Shown piece by piece: positions 1-8,370 of a stretch of 53,354 nucleotides of DNA. Every line of letters starts with the position of its first letter. Position 1 is the first letter of the stretch. The stretch is taken from assembly GCA_044221445.1 (NCBI GenBank), contig JBGAPF010000017.1, forward strand, positions 1 through 53,354, read 5' to 3'. Source of the DNA: JBDHTS01 sp044221445 (GTDB lineage Bacteria; Pseudomonadota; Alphaproteobacteria; Micavibrionales; Micavibrionaceae). The notes under the pieces were generated by a model. It searched no databases, was not told where the DNA came from, and worked only from the letters and a program-made list of their open reading frames with translations. Made by a program: the position numbers and the translations under genes.

Positions 1-27
1 GGATTATAGCGGAGATAAAACTTTTCG

Positions 28-234
28 TCACTCCCAACTTATATAATCGTGCGACATGCAATGTAATAGATAAACACCTATATGATCTCCCGCAAGCCAA
101 TCAAGAAACCTAATCGATACATCAGAAACTCGTGCAGTATGCTCTGACAATTTTCTTTCATTTGCATCATTTGGCGCATCAAGAATTAAATCTAATATTT
201 GATCTAGTGCCTTATGATATTCACTTCTATCCAT
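28..234 (-). CDS. Small hypothetical protein, last visible gene of the integrated element
   Basis: A 68-residue ORF whose ATG overlaps the end of the integrase gene by 8 nt, so it is probably translated from the same message. The protein is acidic and mostly helical in appearance, with no signal peptide, membrane segment or motif that I recognise. Base composition is visibly more AT-rich than the housekeeping genes to the right, which fits DNA of the mobile element. It could be a small element-encoded accessory protein or a chance ORF. The tight overlap is the main argument that it is real. Confidence 0.45.
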   Translation of the reverse strand: MDRSEYHKALDQILDLILDAPNDANERKLSEHTARVSDVSIRFLDWLAGDHIGVYLLHCMSHDYISWE

Positions 235-1435
235 TTTGTTTTCCTTTAGCCAAGGCGTCCAAATAATCGGCCCATTCCTGCATCATTCTGATCCGTTCTG
301 GTATGAATTTCGCTCGATCATAAGCTTCGCCCAGAGAATGCCGTTTGGCATGCGCTAGTTGCGCGTCAGGCACTTCAAAACGGTAATGAAGCTTTTCCAT
401 GATTGTGCTCATGGCAAGTGACCTGAAACCGTGTCCCGTCATTTCTCCGGCATATCCCATCCGGCGCAATGACATGAGAATTGTATTATTGCTCATATGA
501 TTTCTGGGATTATCACGGCTTGGAAAGACATATTTCTGATTAGTGTGAAGGTCACGCACCCTTTTTAGAACTTCCAAGGTTTGCTCTGACAATGGCACTA
601 GATGATCCTTATTCATCTTCATGCGGCTGGCTGGGATCAACCAAATTTTCTCCTCAAAATCGAATTCATCCCATTCGGCCTTTATCATCTCGCCTGTGCG
701 GACAAAGGTCAGCATGAGGAATTGCACTGCCAAATGGGTTAAAGGCATCAGGCGAGCTTCATTGCTGTAAAGAACCTTCAAAAATTCAGGCAATTCTTTA
801 ATATCCAGTGATGCAAAGTGCTTCTTAGGTTTGGCTTTCACTAAACCTCTCAAATCTTCCGCCAGATTCCTATCTGCACGGCCTGTGATAATTGCATACT
901 GAAAGATATGGCGGCTCATTTGAATGACGCGCTTTGCAAGTTCGTTTGCGCCGCGCTCCTGAATACCCTGCGCCATATCGAGTAATTTCTTGTGCGTGAG
1001 ATTTTTCATTGGCAACTTGCCGATAGCGGGGAACACATCTTTCTCAAGACGATTCATAATGGTCTGAGCGTGTTCTGGTCGCCAGGATTGAGAACGCTGA
1101 GAACTTTCATGCCATTCACGCGCTATCTTCTCGAATGTGTTGTTATCATCATCGATAGCCTGTTCGCGCCTCTTTCGCTTCTCCTGAACAGGGTCTTTGA
1201 AATCAGCTATTAGCTTTTTAGCTTCATCCCGCTTTTCGCGGGCTTCTTTGAGCGCGAATTGAGGATATGGACCGATAGCCAGCTTCTTCTCTTTACCCAG
1301 GTGATAGTATTTCAGCCGCCAAAGCTTGCTGCCTTTGGGATTGATTTCAAGGTAAAGCCCACCTCCATCAAACAGCTTGTAAGTTTTCTCAGTGGGTTTG
1401 GCATTTTTGCATTGTATTTCCGTAAGCTTATTCAT
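227..1435 (-). CDS. int: P4-type tyrosine recombinase (integrase)
   Basis: Site-specific recombinase that inserts and excises a genomic island at the adjacent tRNA-Glu gene. The N-terminus (about residues 1-85 from MNKLTEIQ) is the DUF4102 arm-binding domain with the typical DGGGLYLEI motif. A SAM-like core-binding domain follows, then the catalytic domain. The catalytic set looks complete: Arg in VRTGEM, His and Arg in HGFRS, a second His in QLAHA, and the nucleophilic Tyr in EAYDRAK. I chose the ATG at 1435 because the family begins at this point; an ATG at 1444 is also in frame, and the open frame extends to 1522. The gene reads away from the tRNA 3' end, the usual geometry for P4-like islands, so the island body extends left, outside this window. 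Confidence 0.93.
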   Translation of the reverse strand: MNKLTEIQCKNAKPTEKTYKLFDGGGLYLEINPKGSKLWRLKYYHLGKEKKLAIGPYPQFALKEAREKRDEAKKLIADFKDPVQEKRKRREQAIDDDNNTFEKIAREWHESSQRSQSWRPEHAQTIMNRLEKDVFPAIGKLPMKNLTHKKLLDMAQGIQERGANELAKRVIQMSRHIFQYAIITGRADRNLAEDLRGLVKAKPKKHFASLDIKELPEFLKVLYSNEARLMPLTHLAVQFLMLTFVRTGEMIKAEWDEFDFEEKIWLIPASRMKMNKDHLVPLSEQTLEVLKRVRDLHTNQKYVFPSRDNPRNHMSNNTILMSLRRMGYAGEMTGHGFRSLAMSTIMEKLHYRFEVPDAQLAHAKRHSLGEAYDRAKFIPERIRMMQEWADYLDALAKGKQNG

Positions 1436-1436
1436 T

Positions 1437-1490
1437 GGGGGCATCTCTAAAAGGGGCACAAGGTTGGTGCCCCCAGAAAGTGCCCCTTTT
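1437..1490. repeat. Cluster of GGGGCAC repeats upstream of the integrase
   Basis: Perfect 11-bp inverted repeat AAAAGGGGCAC (1449-1459) and GTGCCCCTTTT (1480-1490). A third copy, GTGCCCCC, lies at 1467-1474 in the loop, and a related GGGGGCA is at 1437-1443. On the minus strand two GGGGCAC copies are 13 bp apart. The position between the integrase start and the tRNA suggests integrase arm-binding sites or an operator for autoregulation. That role is inferred from position only. Confidence 0.55.
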
Positions 1491-1622
1491 GAACGTGGCT
1501 GTACCTGGAGACACATGGACAATGAAGGCCAGTTCAGGAGTTCAGCAGTTCAGAGATGTCAATCGATTCAGGCGTTTAGCAGATCAGCAAGGCTGGTAAT
1601 GGAGCGTGATGGAATTAAAACT

Positions 1623-1698
1623 TGGCGTCCCCTACGGGATTCGAACCCGTGTCGCCTCCGTGAAAGGGAGGTGTCCTAGGCCTCTAGACGAAGGGGAC
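1623..1698 (-). tRNA. tRNA-Glu (anticodon UUC)
   Basis: A 76-nt cloverleaf read on the minus strand with 5' GTCCCC pairing to GGGGAC, discriminator G and an encoded CCA (1623-1625). The anticodon loop CTTTCAC gives UUC, and the T-arm GGTTCGAATCC is canonical. The D-arm and overall sequence closely resemble bacterial tRNA-Glu. Its 3' end faces the integrase gene, so the attachment core most likely lies in the 3' half of this tRNA, which the element restores on integration. Confidence 0.97.
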
Positions 1699-1715
1699 CT
1701 TGTTTAAGACGGTTG

Positions 1716-1745
1716 TTTATAATGGGTTTCCGGCGGGAATTGCAA
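1716..1745 (-). promoter_or_regulatory. Putative promoter of tRNA-Glu
   Basis: On the minus strand a TTGCAA (1740-1745) is followed after 18 bp by TATAAA (1716-1721). The predicted start is about 10 nt before the tRNA 5' end. It sits in the short gap after recJ, so the tRNA has its own promoter even though both genes point the same way. Confidence 0.5.
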
Positions 1746-1755
1746 GACTATATTT

Positions 1756-3606
1756 TCAGCCCGCGAGAGCTTGGGAACTGCTGGCCTGGAGGGCTTCGGC
1801 GGCGTCGGTGATGTGCAGTTCCACCCGTTCCTGGCCGTTCCAGCTGTCGAGCTTGAGCGTGCCCGCGACGTGCACGGGCCCGGCGTTTGCGCGTTTCAGC
1901 AGGGCCTGGCCCAGTCTGGTTTCCGCGGCATTAAAAGCCACCGCTTTCAGGCGTCCGCCGCCATCCCAGTCGCTTAACACACAGCGCACATGGTTTGTGC
2001 CGATGATCTCCGCCCCTGAAACCCGCACATGGCTGAGCGCGAAGACGGGTTCCGGATGCCCCATGCCGAACGGGCCGATATGGTGGTAAATCAGGCGGGC
2101 CAGCGGCACGTCCGTCCCGCGCACACTTAAAATGCCGTCGATAACGGTTTCGGCGGCGGCTGGCTCGCCCGTGCTTTTCAGGGCGATATACTGGCTGATA
2201 AACGTATTGAAAGCGTCGAACTGGCCGGGCAGTATGGTAAAGCCGGCGGCCATCGCATGCCCCCCGCCTTTCAGGGCGTGCCCCTGTTTGCGCGCTTCGA
2301 TAAACGCCTCACCCATATTGACGCCAGTGACCGACCGGCCGGAACCGCGTCCTTCCATCCGCCCACCCTCCCCGGGCGCATAGGCGACGACAATGGCCGG
2401 TTTACCATATTTTTCTTTCAGGCGTCCGGCGACCAGGCCAGACAGGCCGGGATGCCAGCCGTCATGGCCGACGACGATCACGGGTTTTTCATGCAGAGCA
2501 CCGGCCTCCACCATCGCAAGGGCCTGGGACAGCATCTGCTGCTGAATCTCGCGGCGCCTGCCGTTGCAATCCTCAAGGGTGAAAGCGATATTCCTCGCTT
2601 CTTCAGGATCGTCCGTGCACAGCAGCCTGGCCCCTAGATCGGCCTGATGGACACGGCTGCCTGCGTTGATGCGCGGGCCGAGGACGAACCCTGCATGATA
2701 CGCCGTCGGGTCGCCACTGACCTTACCGACCTCACACAGCGCCCGTATACCTGGATTGCTGCGTTTCGCCATCAATGAAAACCCGTTGCGCACGAACAGC
2801 CGGTTGACACCCGTCAGCGGCACCATATCGCAAACTGTCCCCAAGGCGATGATGTCGAGCCAATCTTTCAGAGGCGCAGGACCCCGACCGGTGGCTTCGA
2901 AAAACCCGTCACGGCGGAGGCAGGCATTCACCGCGACGCACATCATGAATGAAACGCCGCATGCCGCCAGAATGGAAAGCCCGGATTGATCGTCTTTGCG
3001 CTTCGGGTTGACGACATGAAGAGCGGGCGGCAATACCTCTTCCGCCTCATGGTGATCAAGGACCACCAGTTCAAGGCCGAGCGCATTGCCTTGTTCGATG
3101 ACGTCAAATGAAGTGGTTCCGCAATCGGCCAGAATGACGATCTCGGCGCCCCGCTCTTTCAATATTCGCAGCGCATTGACATTCGGCCCATATCCTTCGG
3201 CCATGCGGTCGGGGATATAAAAAGGCGCGTCCACGCCGCAATGGCGCAGGAAGCGCACCAGCACGGCGGTTGACGTCGCGCCGTCGACGTCGAAATCCCC
3301 GAAAACGGCAATCATGCGCTTGTTTTTTATAGAGTCAGCAAGATACTCCGCCGCATCCTTCATCCCGGCGAGCGTCAGCGGATCTGGAAAATCACGCGAC
3401 AGCTTCGGATCGAGAAAACGTTCAATAGCATCGGAAGGAATATTCCGCGCACAAAGCAGGCGGGCAACGATCTCCGGTAAATCGTAGCGACGCATTATCG
3501 GTTCAATACGATCGATATTAACGTCATTCACGATCCATCGTGCGTCCGTAAACGAACGGATGATCTGCAAGGAGCCGGAAGATTTATTTAAGGAAAAAGG
3601 ATCCAT
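1756..3606 (-). CDS. recJ: Single-stranded-DNA-specific exonuclease RecJ
   Basis: 5'-3' ssDNA exonuclease of the DHH phosphoesterase family, acting in RecF-pathway recombination and mismatch repair. At 616 residues it has the family's usual length. Metal-binding motifs are visible: DFDVDG near residues 104-109, DCGTT near 161-165 and the signature DHH at 184-186, then the DHHA1 region with the glycine-rich KGGGHAMAAG motif. The C-terminal OB-like part is intact. The ATG at 3606 gives the expected N-terminus. It is the last gene of the OmpA-lipoprotein, hom, recJ series, with about 60 nt between hom and recJ. In many alphaproteobacteria glpX sits between hom and recJ; here it does not. Confidence 0.97.
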   Translation of the reverse strand: MDPFSLNKSSGSLQIIRSFTDARWIVNDVNIDRIEPIMRRYDLPEIVARLLCARNIPSDAIERFLDPKLSRDFPDPLTLAGMKDAAEYLADSIKNKRMIAVFGDFDVDGATSTAVLVRFLRHCGVDAPFYIPDRMAEGYGPNVNALRILKERGAEIVILADCGTTSFDVIEQGNALGLELVVLDHHEAEEVLPPALHVVNPKRKDDQSGLSILAACGVSFMMCVAVNACLRRDGFFEATGRGPAPLKDWLDIIALGTVCDMVPLTGVNRLFVRNGFSLMAKRSNPGIRALCEVGKVSGDPTAYHAGFVLGPRINAGSRVHQADLGARLLCTDDPEEARNIAFTLEDCNGRRREIQQQMLSQALAMVEAGALHEKPVIVVGHDGWHPGLSGLVAGRLKEKYGKPAIVVAYAPGEGGRMEGRGSGRSVTGVNMGEAFIEARKQGHALKGGGHAMAAGFTILPGQFDAFNTFISQYIALKSTGEPAAAETVIDGILSVRGTDVPLARLIYHHIGPFGMGHPEPVFALSHVRVSGAEIIGTNHVRCVLSDWDGGGRLKAVAFNAAETRLGQALLKRANAGPVHVAGTLKLDSWNGQERVELHITDAAEALQASSSQALAG

Positions 3607-3666
3607 AATGTCTCTAGTATAAGAGATTCGCGGGACAGGACGCTTTTAAATATATAGGTCTGAAAA

Positions 3667-4962
3667 TCAGAACGTCTCGATGCGCAGGATGCAGGGTTTT
3701 TCAGCCAGCGCCTTCAGGGCGCCCAGCGCCAGTGCCGCGCCTGTCATATCCGCCTGACGCGCCGGATGCGTCGTCATAACGATCGAAACAGGGTTGCCGG
3801 GATCGCGGCCGCGCTGGAGCAGAGATTCGACCGAGATCATATGGTCGCGCAATATCGCCGAAATCTCCGCCAGCACCCCCGGCTTGTCCAGGACGACCAT
3901 ACGCGCATAATATTCGCTGACCAGCGCCCCGTCATCGATCCATTCGGGAATGGCCAGACGGTCGGCGGGAATCCCGAAAACCGGAAGGCTGTGGCCGCGC
4001 GCCAGGTCCACCAGATCGGCGACGACGGCTGAGGCCGCCGGGCCTTCGCCCGCGCCGCGCCCGATGAACAGGCTGTCATCGGCGAAATCGGTTTCGGCGA
4101 ATACCGCGTTGAAAACGCCTTCAACCCCGGCGATTTCCGTGTCCGCCGGCACAAGGCAGGGCTCGACACGCTGCATGATCCGCCCGTCGATCTTCCGCGC
4201 GATTCCCAGAAGCTTGATGCGATAACCCAGCTCACCTGCGAAGGCTATATCCTTTGCCGAGACATGCGTAATCCCCGTTACAGGAAGATGGCCGAAATCC
4301 GGACGATGGCCGAAGGCAAGGGCGCTGAGCAGGCAGAGCTTATGCGCCGCGTCGATACCGTCCACGTCAAAGGACGGATCGGCTTCGGCATAGCCAAGCG
4401 CCTGCGCCGCTTTCAACACATCGGCAAAATCCTGCCCCTTTTCCTGCATTTCGGTCAGGATGTAATTGGATGTGCCGTTCAGGATGCCGTACAGCGCCCG
4501 GATGGTGTTCCCGGCCAGCCCTTCGCGCAATGCCTTGATGATGGGAATGCCGCCCGCAACCGCTGCTTCATATAATAAGCAAGTCTTGCTGGCTTCCGCC
4601 ATCTGGGCCAGCTCAAATCCATGCTGCGCCAGCAAGGCTTTATTGGCGGTGACGACAGGCTTGCCAGCTTTCAAAGCATTGCGTACCAGATCGGCCGCCA
4701 GCCCTTTGGAACCACCGGCCAGCTCGACGATGACATCGATATTTTTATCATGGACCATCGATAACGGGTCATCCACCCACCGATATTGGGTCAGATCCGC
4801 GCCACGCTGCTTGGTACGGTCGCGTGCGGAGACGGCGGCGATCTCGATCGCCCTGCCCGTCCGCGCCGCGATCAGCGCGCCATGGTTTTCAAGGATCTTG
4901 ACGACCCCCGTACCGACGGTGCCGAGACCGACGAGACCTATGCGAAGCGGGGCGACGGTCAC
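3667..4962 (-). CDS. hom: Homoserine dehydrogenase
   Basis: NAD(P)H-dependent reduction of aspartate semialdehyde to homoserine, the branch point toward threonine and methionine. The 431 residues begin with a Rossmann GLVGLGTVGTG motif, followed by the catalytic domain with GGIPIIKALREG, GILNGTSNYILTEM and EADPSFDVDG, and end with a C-terminal ACT domain (about residues 350-431), expected to mediate feedback regulation. The start codon is GTG at 4962. It forms a GTGA overlap with the stop of the upstream OmpA-like gene, suggesting translational coupling. recJ follows. Confidence 0.97.
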   Translation of the reverse strand: MTVAPLRIGLVGLGTVGTGVVKILENHGALIAARTGRAIEIAAVSARDRTKQRGADLTQYRWVDDPLSMVHDKNIDVIVELAGGSKGLAADLVRNALKAGKPVVTANKALLAQHGFELAQMAEASKTCLLYEAAVAGGIPIIKALREGLAGNTIRALYGILNGTSNYILTEMQEKGQDFADVLKAAQALGYAEADPSFDVDGIDAAHKLCLLSALAFGHRPDFGHLPVTGITHVSAKDIAFAGELGYRIKLLGIARKIDGRIMQRVEPCLVPADTEIAGVEGVFNAVFAETDFADDSLFIGRGAGEGPAASAVVADLVDLARGHSLPVFGIPADRLAIPEWIDDGALVSEYYARMVVLDKPGVLAEISAILRDHMISVESLLQRGRDPGNPVSIVMTTHPARQADMTGAALALGALKALAEKPCILRIETF

Positions 4963-5861
4963 TGGGTATAGATTTCCACGCGGCGTTCGAGCGATTCTTC
5001 TTTTTCGGGCGGGCCGTTCTGACGCGGCGGCTGGACATCGCCAAGGGCCATCGTGCGGATGTTTTCAGCGGGCACCCCTTTGCGGATCAGTTCCTGAGCG
5101 ACGGCGAAGGCGCGTTTCATCGACATCTTCAGATTGACGATATGGCTTTCCTGGACGCCGTTTATACCCGTGCGCTTGCTGGCATGACCTTCGATACGGA
5201 CGATCCGGCTGTTACCCGCCGCCGCCGCGACTTTGGAAATGAACGCACGGTCGAGATCGTTCAGACGGTCAGACCCATGCCGGAAATACAGCTTGCCGAA
5301 ACTTTCCTGCCCGCCCGTCTCGGACCATTGAGACGAAGCCGGTGCGGAAGCGGCCATGGACGACGAAGGTTGAGTCAATGTAGCGCCCGAATTACTGCCG
5401 CCAGACGGTAGGGGTTCCAGCGGAAATACCATCACATTGGGATCGCCGCTGAACGGTATGCCCTGGCTGTCAGCCACAGACATCGCTACAGGCGCCGGTT
5501 CGACTAGCGGCAAAATCGTGGAGGAAGGCTGAACGGCGGGTGCGGGCGCAGAATCGTCCAGCTTGAAGATCTGTACGCTGCCGCCCGTCTGGCCCATGGC
5601 CATGTCCGCATAATCGGCTGACAGGCCTGGCGTCGAATACATATCGGCGGCGGCCTGCTGGATGGTCATCGGCTGCTGCCCCGTCACAGGCCCCTGCTTG
5701 ACGGAAATGCCGGAATCCTGTTCATCCTTACCCATGCCAAGATACTCGCAGCCGCACAGTCCCGTCAGGACAGCCAGCATCACCATAAATCGCATAAAGC
5801 GGGCAGAAAGTATCAAGGGAAGCCTCCGCGAAACAACGCGATTATCTATAACTGCGGCCAT
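4959..5861 (-). CDS. OmpA-family lipoprotein
   Basis: Predicted envelope protein anchored by an N-terminal lipid and binding peptidoglycan through a C-terminal OmpA-like domain. A hydrophobic segment MLAVLTGLCGC ends in a lipobox-like LCGC. The middle (about residues 50-185) is low-complexity, rich in Ser, Pro, Ala and Gln. The C-terminal 110 residues match OmpA_C (LYFRHGSDRL, RIEGHASKRTG, RRVEIY). Two starts are possible: the ATG at 5861, or the ATG at 5795, which gives a more typical short signal peptide. Neither has a strong ribosome site. The GGCCTAAAAGGCC palindrome at 5865-5877 lies just upstream. The stop overlaps the GTG of hom. The function is inferred from domains only. Confidence 0.85.
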   Translation of the reverse strand: MAAVIDNRVVSRRLPLILSARFMRFMVMLAVLTGLCGCEYLGMGKDEQDSGISVKQGPVTGQQPMTIQQAAADMYSTPGLSADYADMAMGQTGGSVQIFKLDDSAPAPAVQPSSTILPLVEPAPVAMSVADSQGIPFSGDPNVMVFPLEPLPSGGSNSGATLTQPSSSMAASAPASSQWSETGGQESFGKLYFRHGSDRLNDLDRAFISKVAAAAGNSRIVRIEGHASKRTGINGVQESHIVNLKMSMKRAFAVAQELIRKGVPAENIRTMALGDVQPPRQNGPPEKEESLERRVEIYTQ

Positions 5862-5902
5862 CGTGGCCTAAAAGGCCGCAAGTTTCAAGCCTGTTGAAAT
5901 CA

Positions 5903-5931
5903 TTGCGTTTGCGGCTGCCCTTGCTTATTCT
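5903..5931 (+). promoter_or_regulatory. Putative promoter of phaC
   Basis: TTGCGT (5903-5908), 17-bp spacer, TATTCT (5926-5931). Transcription would start about 25 nt before the phaC GTG. The region is the divergent gap between phaC and the OmpA-like lipoprotein. The call rests on consensus match alone. Confidence 0.4.
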
Positions 5932-5963
5932 GTAATTTAAGTCTTTCCCCGCACGGAGTTCCC

Positions 5964-7787
5964 GTGGAAAAAGCCATGAAACAGCCTGAAACCTCTCCCG
6001 GCGGCGAAAGCCCGTTTACCGACCCTTTCGTGTTCGGCCGCATCATGCTGGAAGTGATGAACCGGGCCCAGCCGGTAATCGCCTCCTACCTGGAGCGCCA
6101 TGAAGGCGAGCGGAAGGATCAGCCCCTGGATCCTCTGAATATCAGCCCCGCCTATATAAAGTTCTTCAACCAGCTCTGGTCCGATCCCCATAAATTTTCC
6201 GATCTGCAGATGCAATATTGGAAAAACTGGATGGATCTGTGCCGGGAAAGCGCCCTGAAGTTCATGGGCGAACCCGGCAAGACTCTTTACAAACCGGATC
6301 CGGGAGACAGAAGGTTCAAGGCAGACGCCTGGCAGGAAAGCGCCTTTTTCGATTTCGTGAAGCAATCCTACCTTCTCGCCGGCCGCTGGCTGGAACAGGT
6401 TGTCGAATCGGCGCCCGGCATGGATGCGGAGACAAAACACAAAGTCGATTTTTATACCCGCCAGTTCATCGACGCCATGGCGCCCAGCAATTTCCTGCTG
6501 ACCAATCCGGAGGTCCTGAAGGAAACGATCGAAAGCAAGGGCGAGAATCTTATCCGCGGCCTTGAGCATCTGTTGGCGGATCTGGAACGCGGCCATGGCG
6601 AATTGCGGATCAGCACAACCGACTACAGTGCATTCGAGGTTGGGCGCAACCTTGCCGTCACGCCCGGAAAAGTGGTCTGGCAGAACCGCCTGATGCAGCT
6701 TATCCAGTACGAGCCTTCAACTGAAACCGTCGCCGCAGTGCCGCTTCTGATCATCCCGCCCTGGATCAACAAATATTATATCCTCGACATGCGTCCCGAT
6801 AATTCGCTGATCAAATGGCTGGTCGGCCAGGGTCATACCGTTTTTACCATTTCCTGGGTCAACCCGGACCGAAGCCTTGCCGCGACTCAATTCGAGGATT
6901 ACATGCGGGAAGGCATCCTGGAGGCAATGGAAAAGATCCGTGAGGCTACCGGTCAACCTTCCTGCAATCTTATGGGTTATTGCCTGGGCGGCACGCTTCT
7001 CGCCGTCACTCTCGCATGGCTGGCCGAACAGGATCGAAGCGCGGAAGTCGCCTCCGCCACCTTCCTGACGACACTGGTCGATTTCGCAGAGGCGGGCGAC
7101 CTGAAGCTTTTCATCGACGACCGCCAGCTCGACTTGCTGGAAAAGGAAATGGCGGAAAAAGGGTATCTCGAAGGCGCGGCCTTGCGCCAGACCTTCTCGA
7201 TCCTGCGCGCGAACGACATGATCTGGTCTTTCGTGGTCAATAATTACCTGATGGGGCGCGAGCCGTTTCCGTTCGACCTGCTCTATTGGAACGACGATGT
7301 CACCAACATGCCCGCCGCCATGCATAGCTTCTATCTGCGCAAGCTTTACCGCGACAACCTGCTGGCGAAACCGGGAGGCCTGATCATCGGGGATACGCCG
7401 ATCAGGATGCACAAAATCGAAACCCCGTCTTACTTCCTGTCCACGAAAGAAGACCACATCGCGCCGTGGCAATCCACTTATGCGGCAACCCAGATGCTTT
7501 CCGGTCCCGTCCGGTTCGTCCTGTCCGCCTCGGGCCACGTCGCGGGCGTGGTCAACCCGCCCGCCAAGAACAAATATTGTTACTGGAGCGCGGATGAAAA
7601 TCCGGCAAAGCCGTCCTCCTGGCTGGAAGCGGCCACCCAGACGGACGGATCGTGGTGGACGAACTGGCACACATGGGTAACGGCGTATAGCGGCGGAATC
7701 GTCCAGGCCCGAAAACCGGGCGACGGCCCGCTTACAATTATCGAGGAGGCGCCGGGAAGCTATGTCAGAAAAATCGCCGGGCCGTGA
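5964..7787 (+). CDS. phaC: Class I poly(3-hydroxyalkanoate) synthase PhaC
   Basis: Polymerises (R)-3-hydroxyacyl-CoA into storage granules. At 607 residues it has class I length. The N-terminal PhaC_N domain (about residues 70-240) is followed by an alpha/beta-hydrolase core. The lipase-like box GYCLGG places the nucleophilic Cys at residue 340; the remaining triad residues are probably Asp497 in KEDHIAPW and His525 in SGHVAGV. The GTG at 5964 is preferred because GGAG lies 5 nt upstream; an ATG at 5976 is the alternative. No phaA, phaB, phaR or phasin gene is recognisable nearby. Its TGA stop directly abuts the reverse-strand TGA of the next gene, so the two genes converge with no spacer. 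Confidence 0.96.
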   Translation: MEKAMKQPETSPGGESPFTDPFVFGRIMLEVMNRAQPVIASYLERHEGERKDQPLDPLNISPAYIKFFNQLWSDPHKFSDLQMQYWKNWMDLCRESALKFMGEPGKTLYKPDPGDRRFKADAWQESAFFDFVKQSYLLAGRWLEQVVESAPGMDAETKHKVDFYTRQFIDAMAPSNFLLTNPEVLKETIESKGENLIRGLEHLLADLERGHGELRISTTDYSAFEVGRNLAVTPGKVVWQNRLMQLIQYEPSTETVAAVPLLIIPPWINKYYILDMRPDNSLIKWLVGQGHTVFTISWVNPDRSLAATQFEDYMREGILEAMEKIREATGQPSCNLMGYCLGGTLLAVTLAWLAEQDRSAEVASATFLTTLVDFAEAGDLKLFIDDRQLDLLEKEMAEKGYLEGAALRQTFSILRANDMIWSFVVNNYLMGREPFPFDLLYWNDDVTNMPAAMHSFYLRKLYRDNLLAKPGGLIIGDTPIRMHKIETPSYFLSTKEDHIAPWQSTYAATQMLSGPVRFVLSASGHVAGVVNPPAKNKYCYWSADENPAKPSSWLEAATQTDGSWWTNWHTWVTAYSGGIVQARKPGDGPLTIIEEAPGSYVRKIAGP

Positions 7788-8342
7788 TCAAGCGATATTG
7801 AAGTCCTGATCGCGGGGTTTCAGGCGGGGGTATTGCGTTTTTACAAGTTCTTTTCTTGTCGCGACTATACCATCCAGCGATGCAAAAACCTCAGTGGCTT
7901 TATCCGCCGACCACTTGTTGGCCTGGGCTGATTTCATTTTAAAAGCGTCCAGTAAGTGTCCGATCGTATCGAGCGCGCGCAGACGCATATAAGCTTCCCC
8001 CTCCTGCGTTCCGGCAATCACGGGTTTTATTTCGTCGATGGCTTTCTGCAAAAGCGCCGACCGGCCCTGCCTGTTGAAGCTTTCGGCCAAAACGAGCGGC
8101 CTATCGTCCAGCACCGGCTTAAGCATTCCACTTTTCACCAGAGAATCGAGAATACCGGAGAACTCTCTATAGGCCGCTATCTCAAGAGCATTGCTCGGCG
8201 CTTCGCAAGTAAGCAGCCGTCTGCCAACGTTGGTTCCGATGGATGGATTGGTTTCTGAATCTATAAGATCCCGAATTTCCCTGTAGGTCGCGATCAGAAT
8301 AGAAGGATCGTAATATGTTTTAAAAGGGTCCTGCTTGGCCAT
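7788..8342 (-). CDS. Hypothetical protein convergent with phaC
   Basis: About 184 residues, soluble and largely alpha-helical in appearance, with no signal peptide and no motif I recognise. I prefer the ATG at 8342 (MAKQDPFKTYY), which has GAGG about 11 nt upstream; the frame also allows a TTG at 8351. It is encoded just downstream of a nucleoside hydrolase (28-nt gap, same strand) and converges exactly on phaC. The length is in the phasin range and the neighbour is PHA synthase, but the sequence lacks the Ala/Lys-rich amphipathic pattern of phasins, so I do not assign that role. Confidence 0.7.
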   Translation of the reverse strand: MAKQDPFKTYYDPSILIATYREIRDLIDSETNPSIGTNVGRRLLTCEAPSNALEIAAYREFSGILDSLVKSGMLKPVLDDRPLVLAESFNRQGRSALLQKAIDEIKPVIAGTQEGEAYMRLRALDTIGHLLDAFKMKSAQANKWSADKATEVFASLDGIVATRKELVKTQYPRLKPRDQDFNIA

Positions 8343-8370
8343 AAGGAACAATACCTCAATCTTATTGAAA

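Noticed and set aside
1392..1679. Plus-strand open frame between the integrase and tRNA-Glu
   Set aside because: It runs through the tRNA gene and the repeat cluster in antisense and has no recognisable content.
5865..5877. GGCCTAAAAGGCC palindrome upstream of the OmpA-like gene
   Set aside because: Too short, and such palindromes occur by chance; there is no second copy nearby to suggest an operator.
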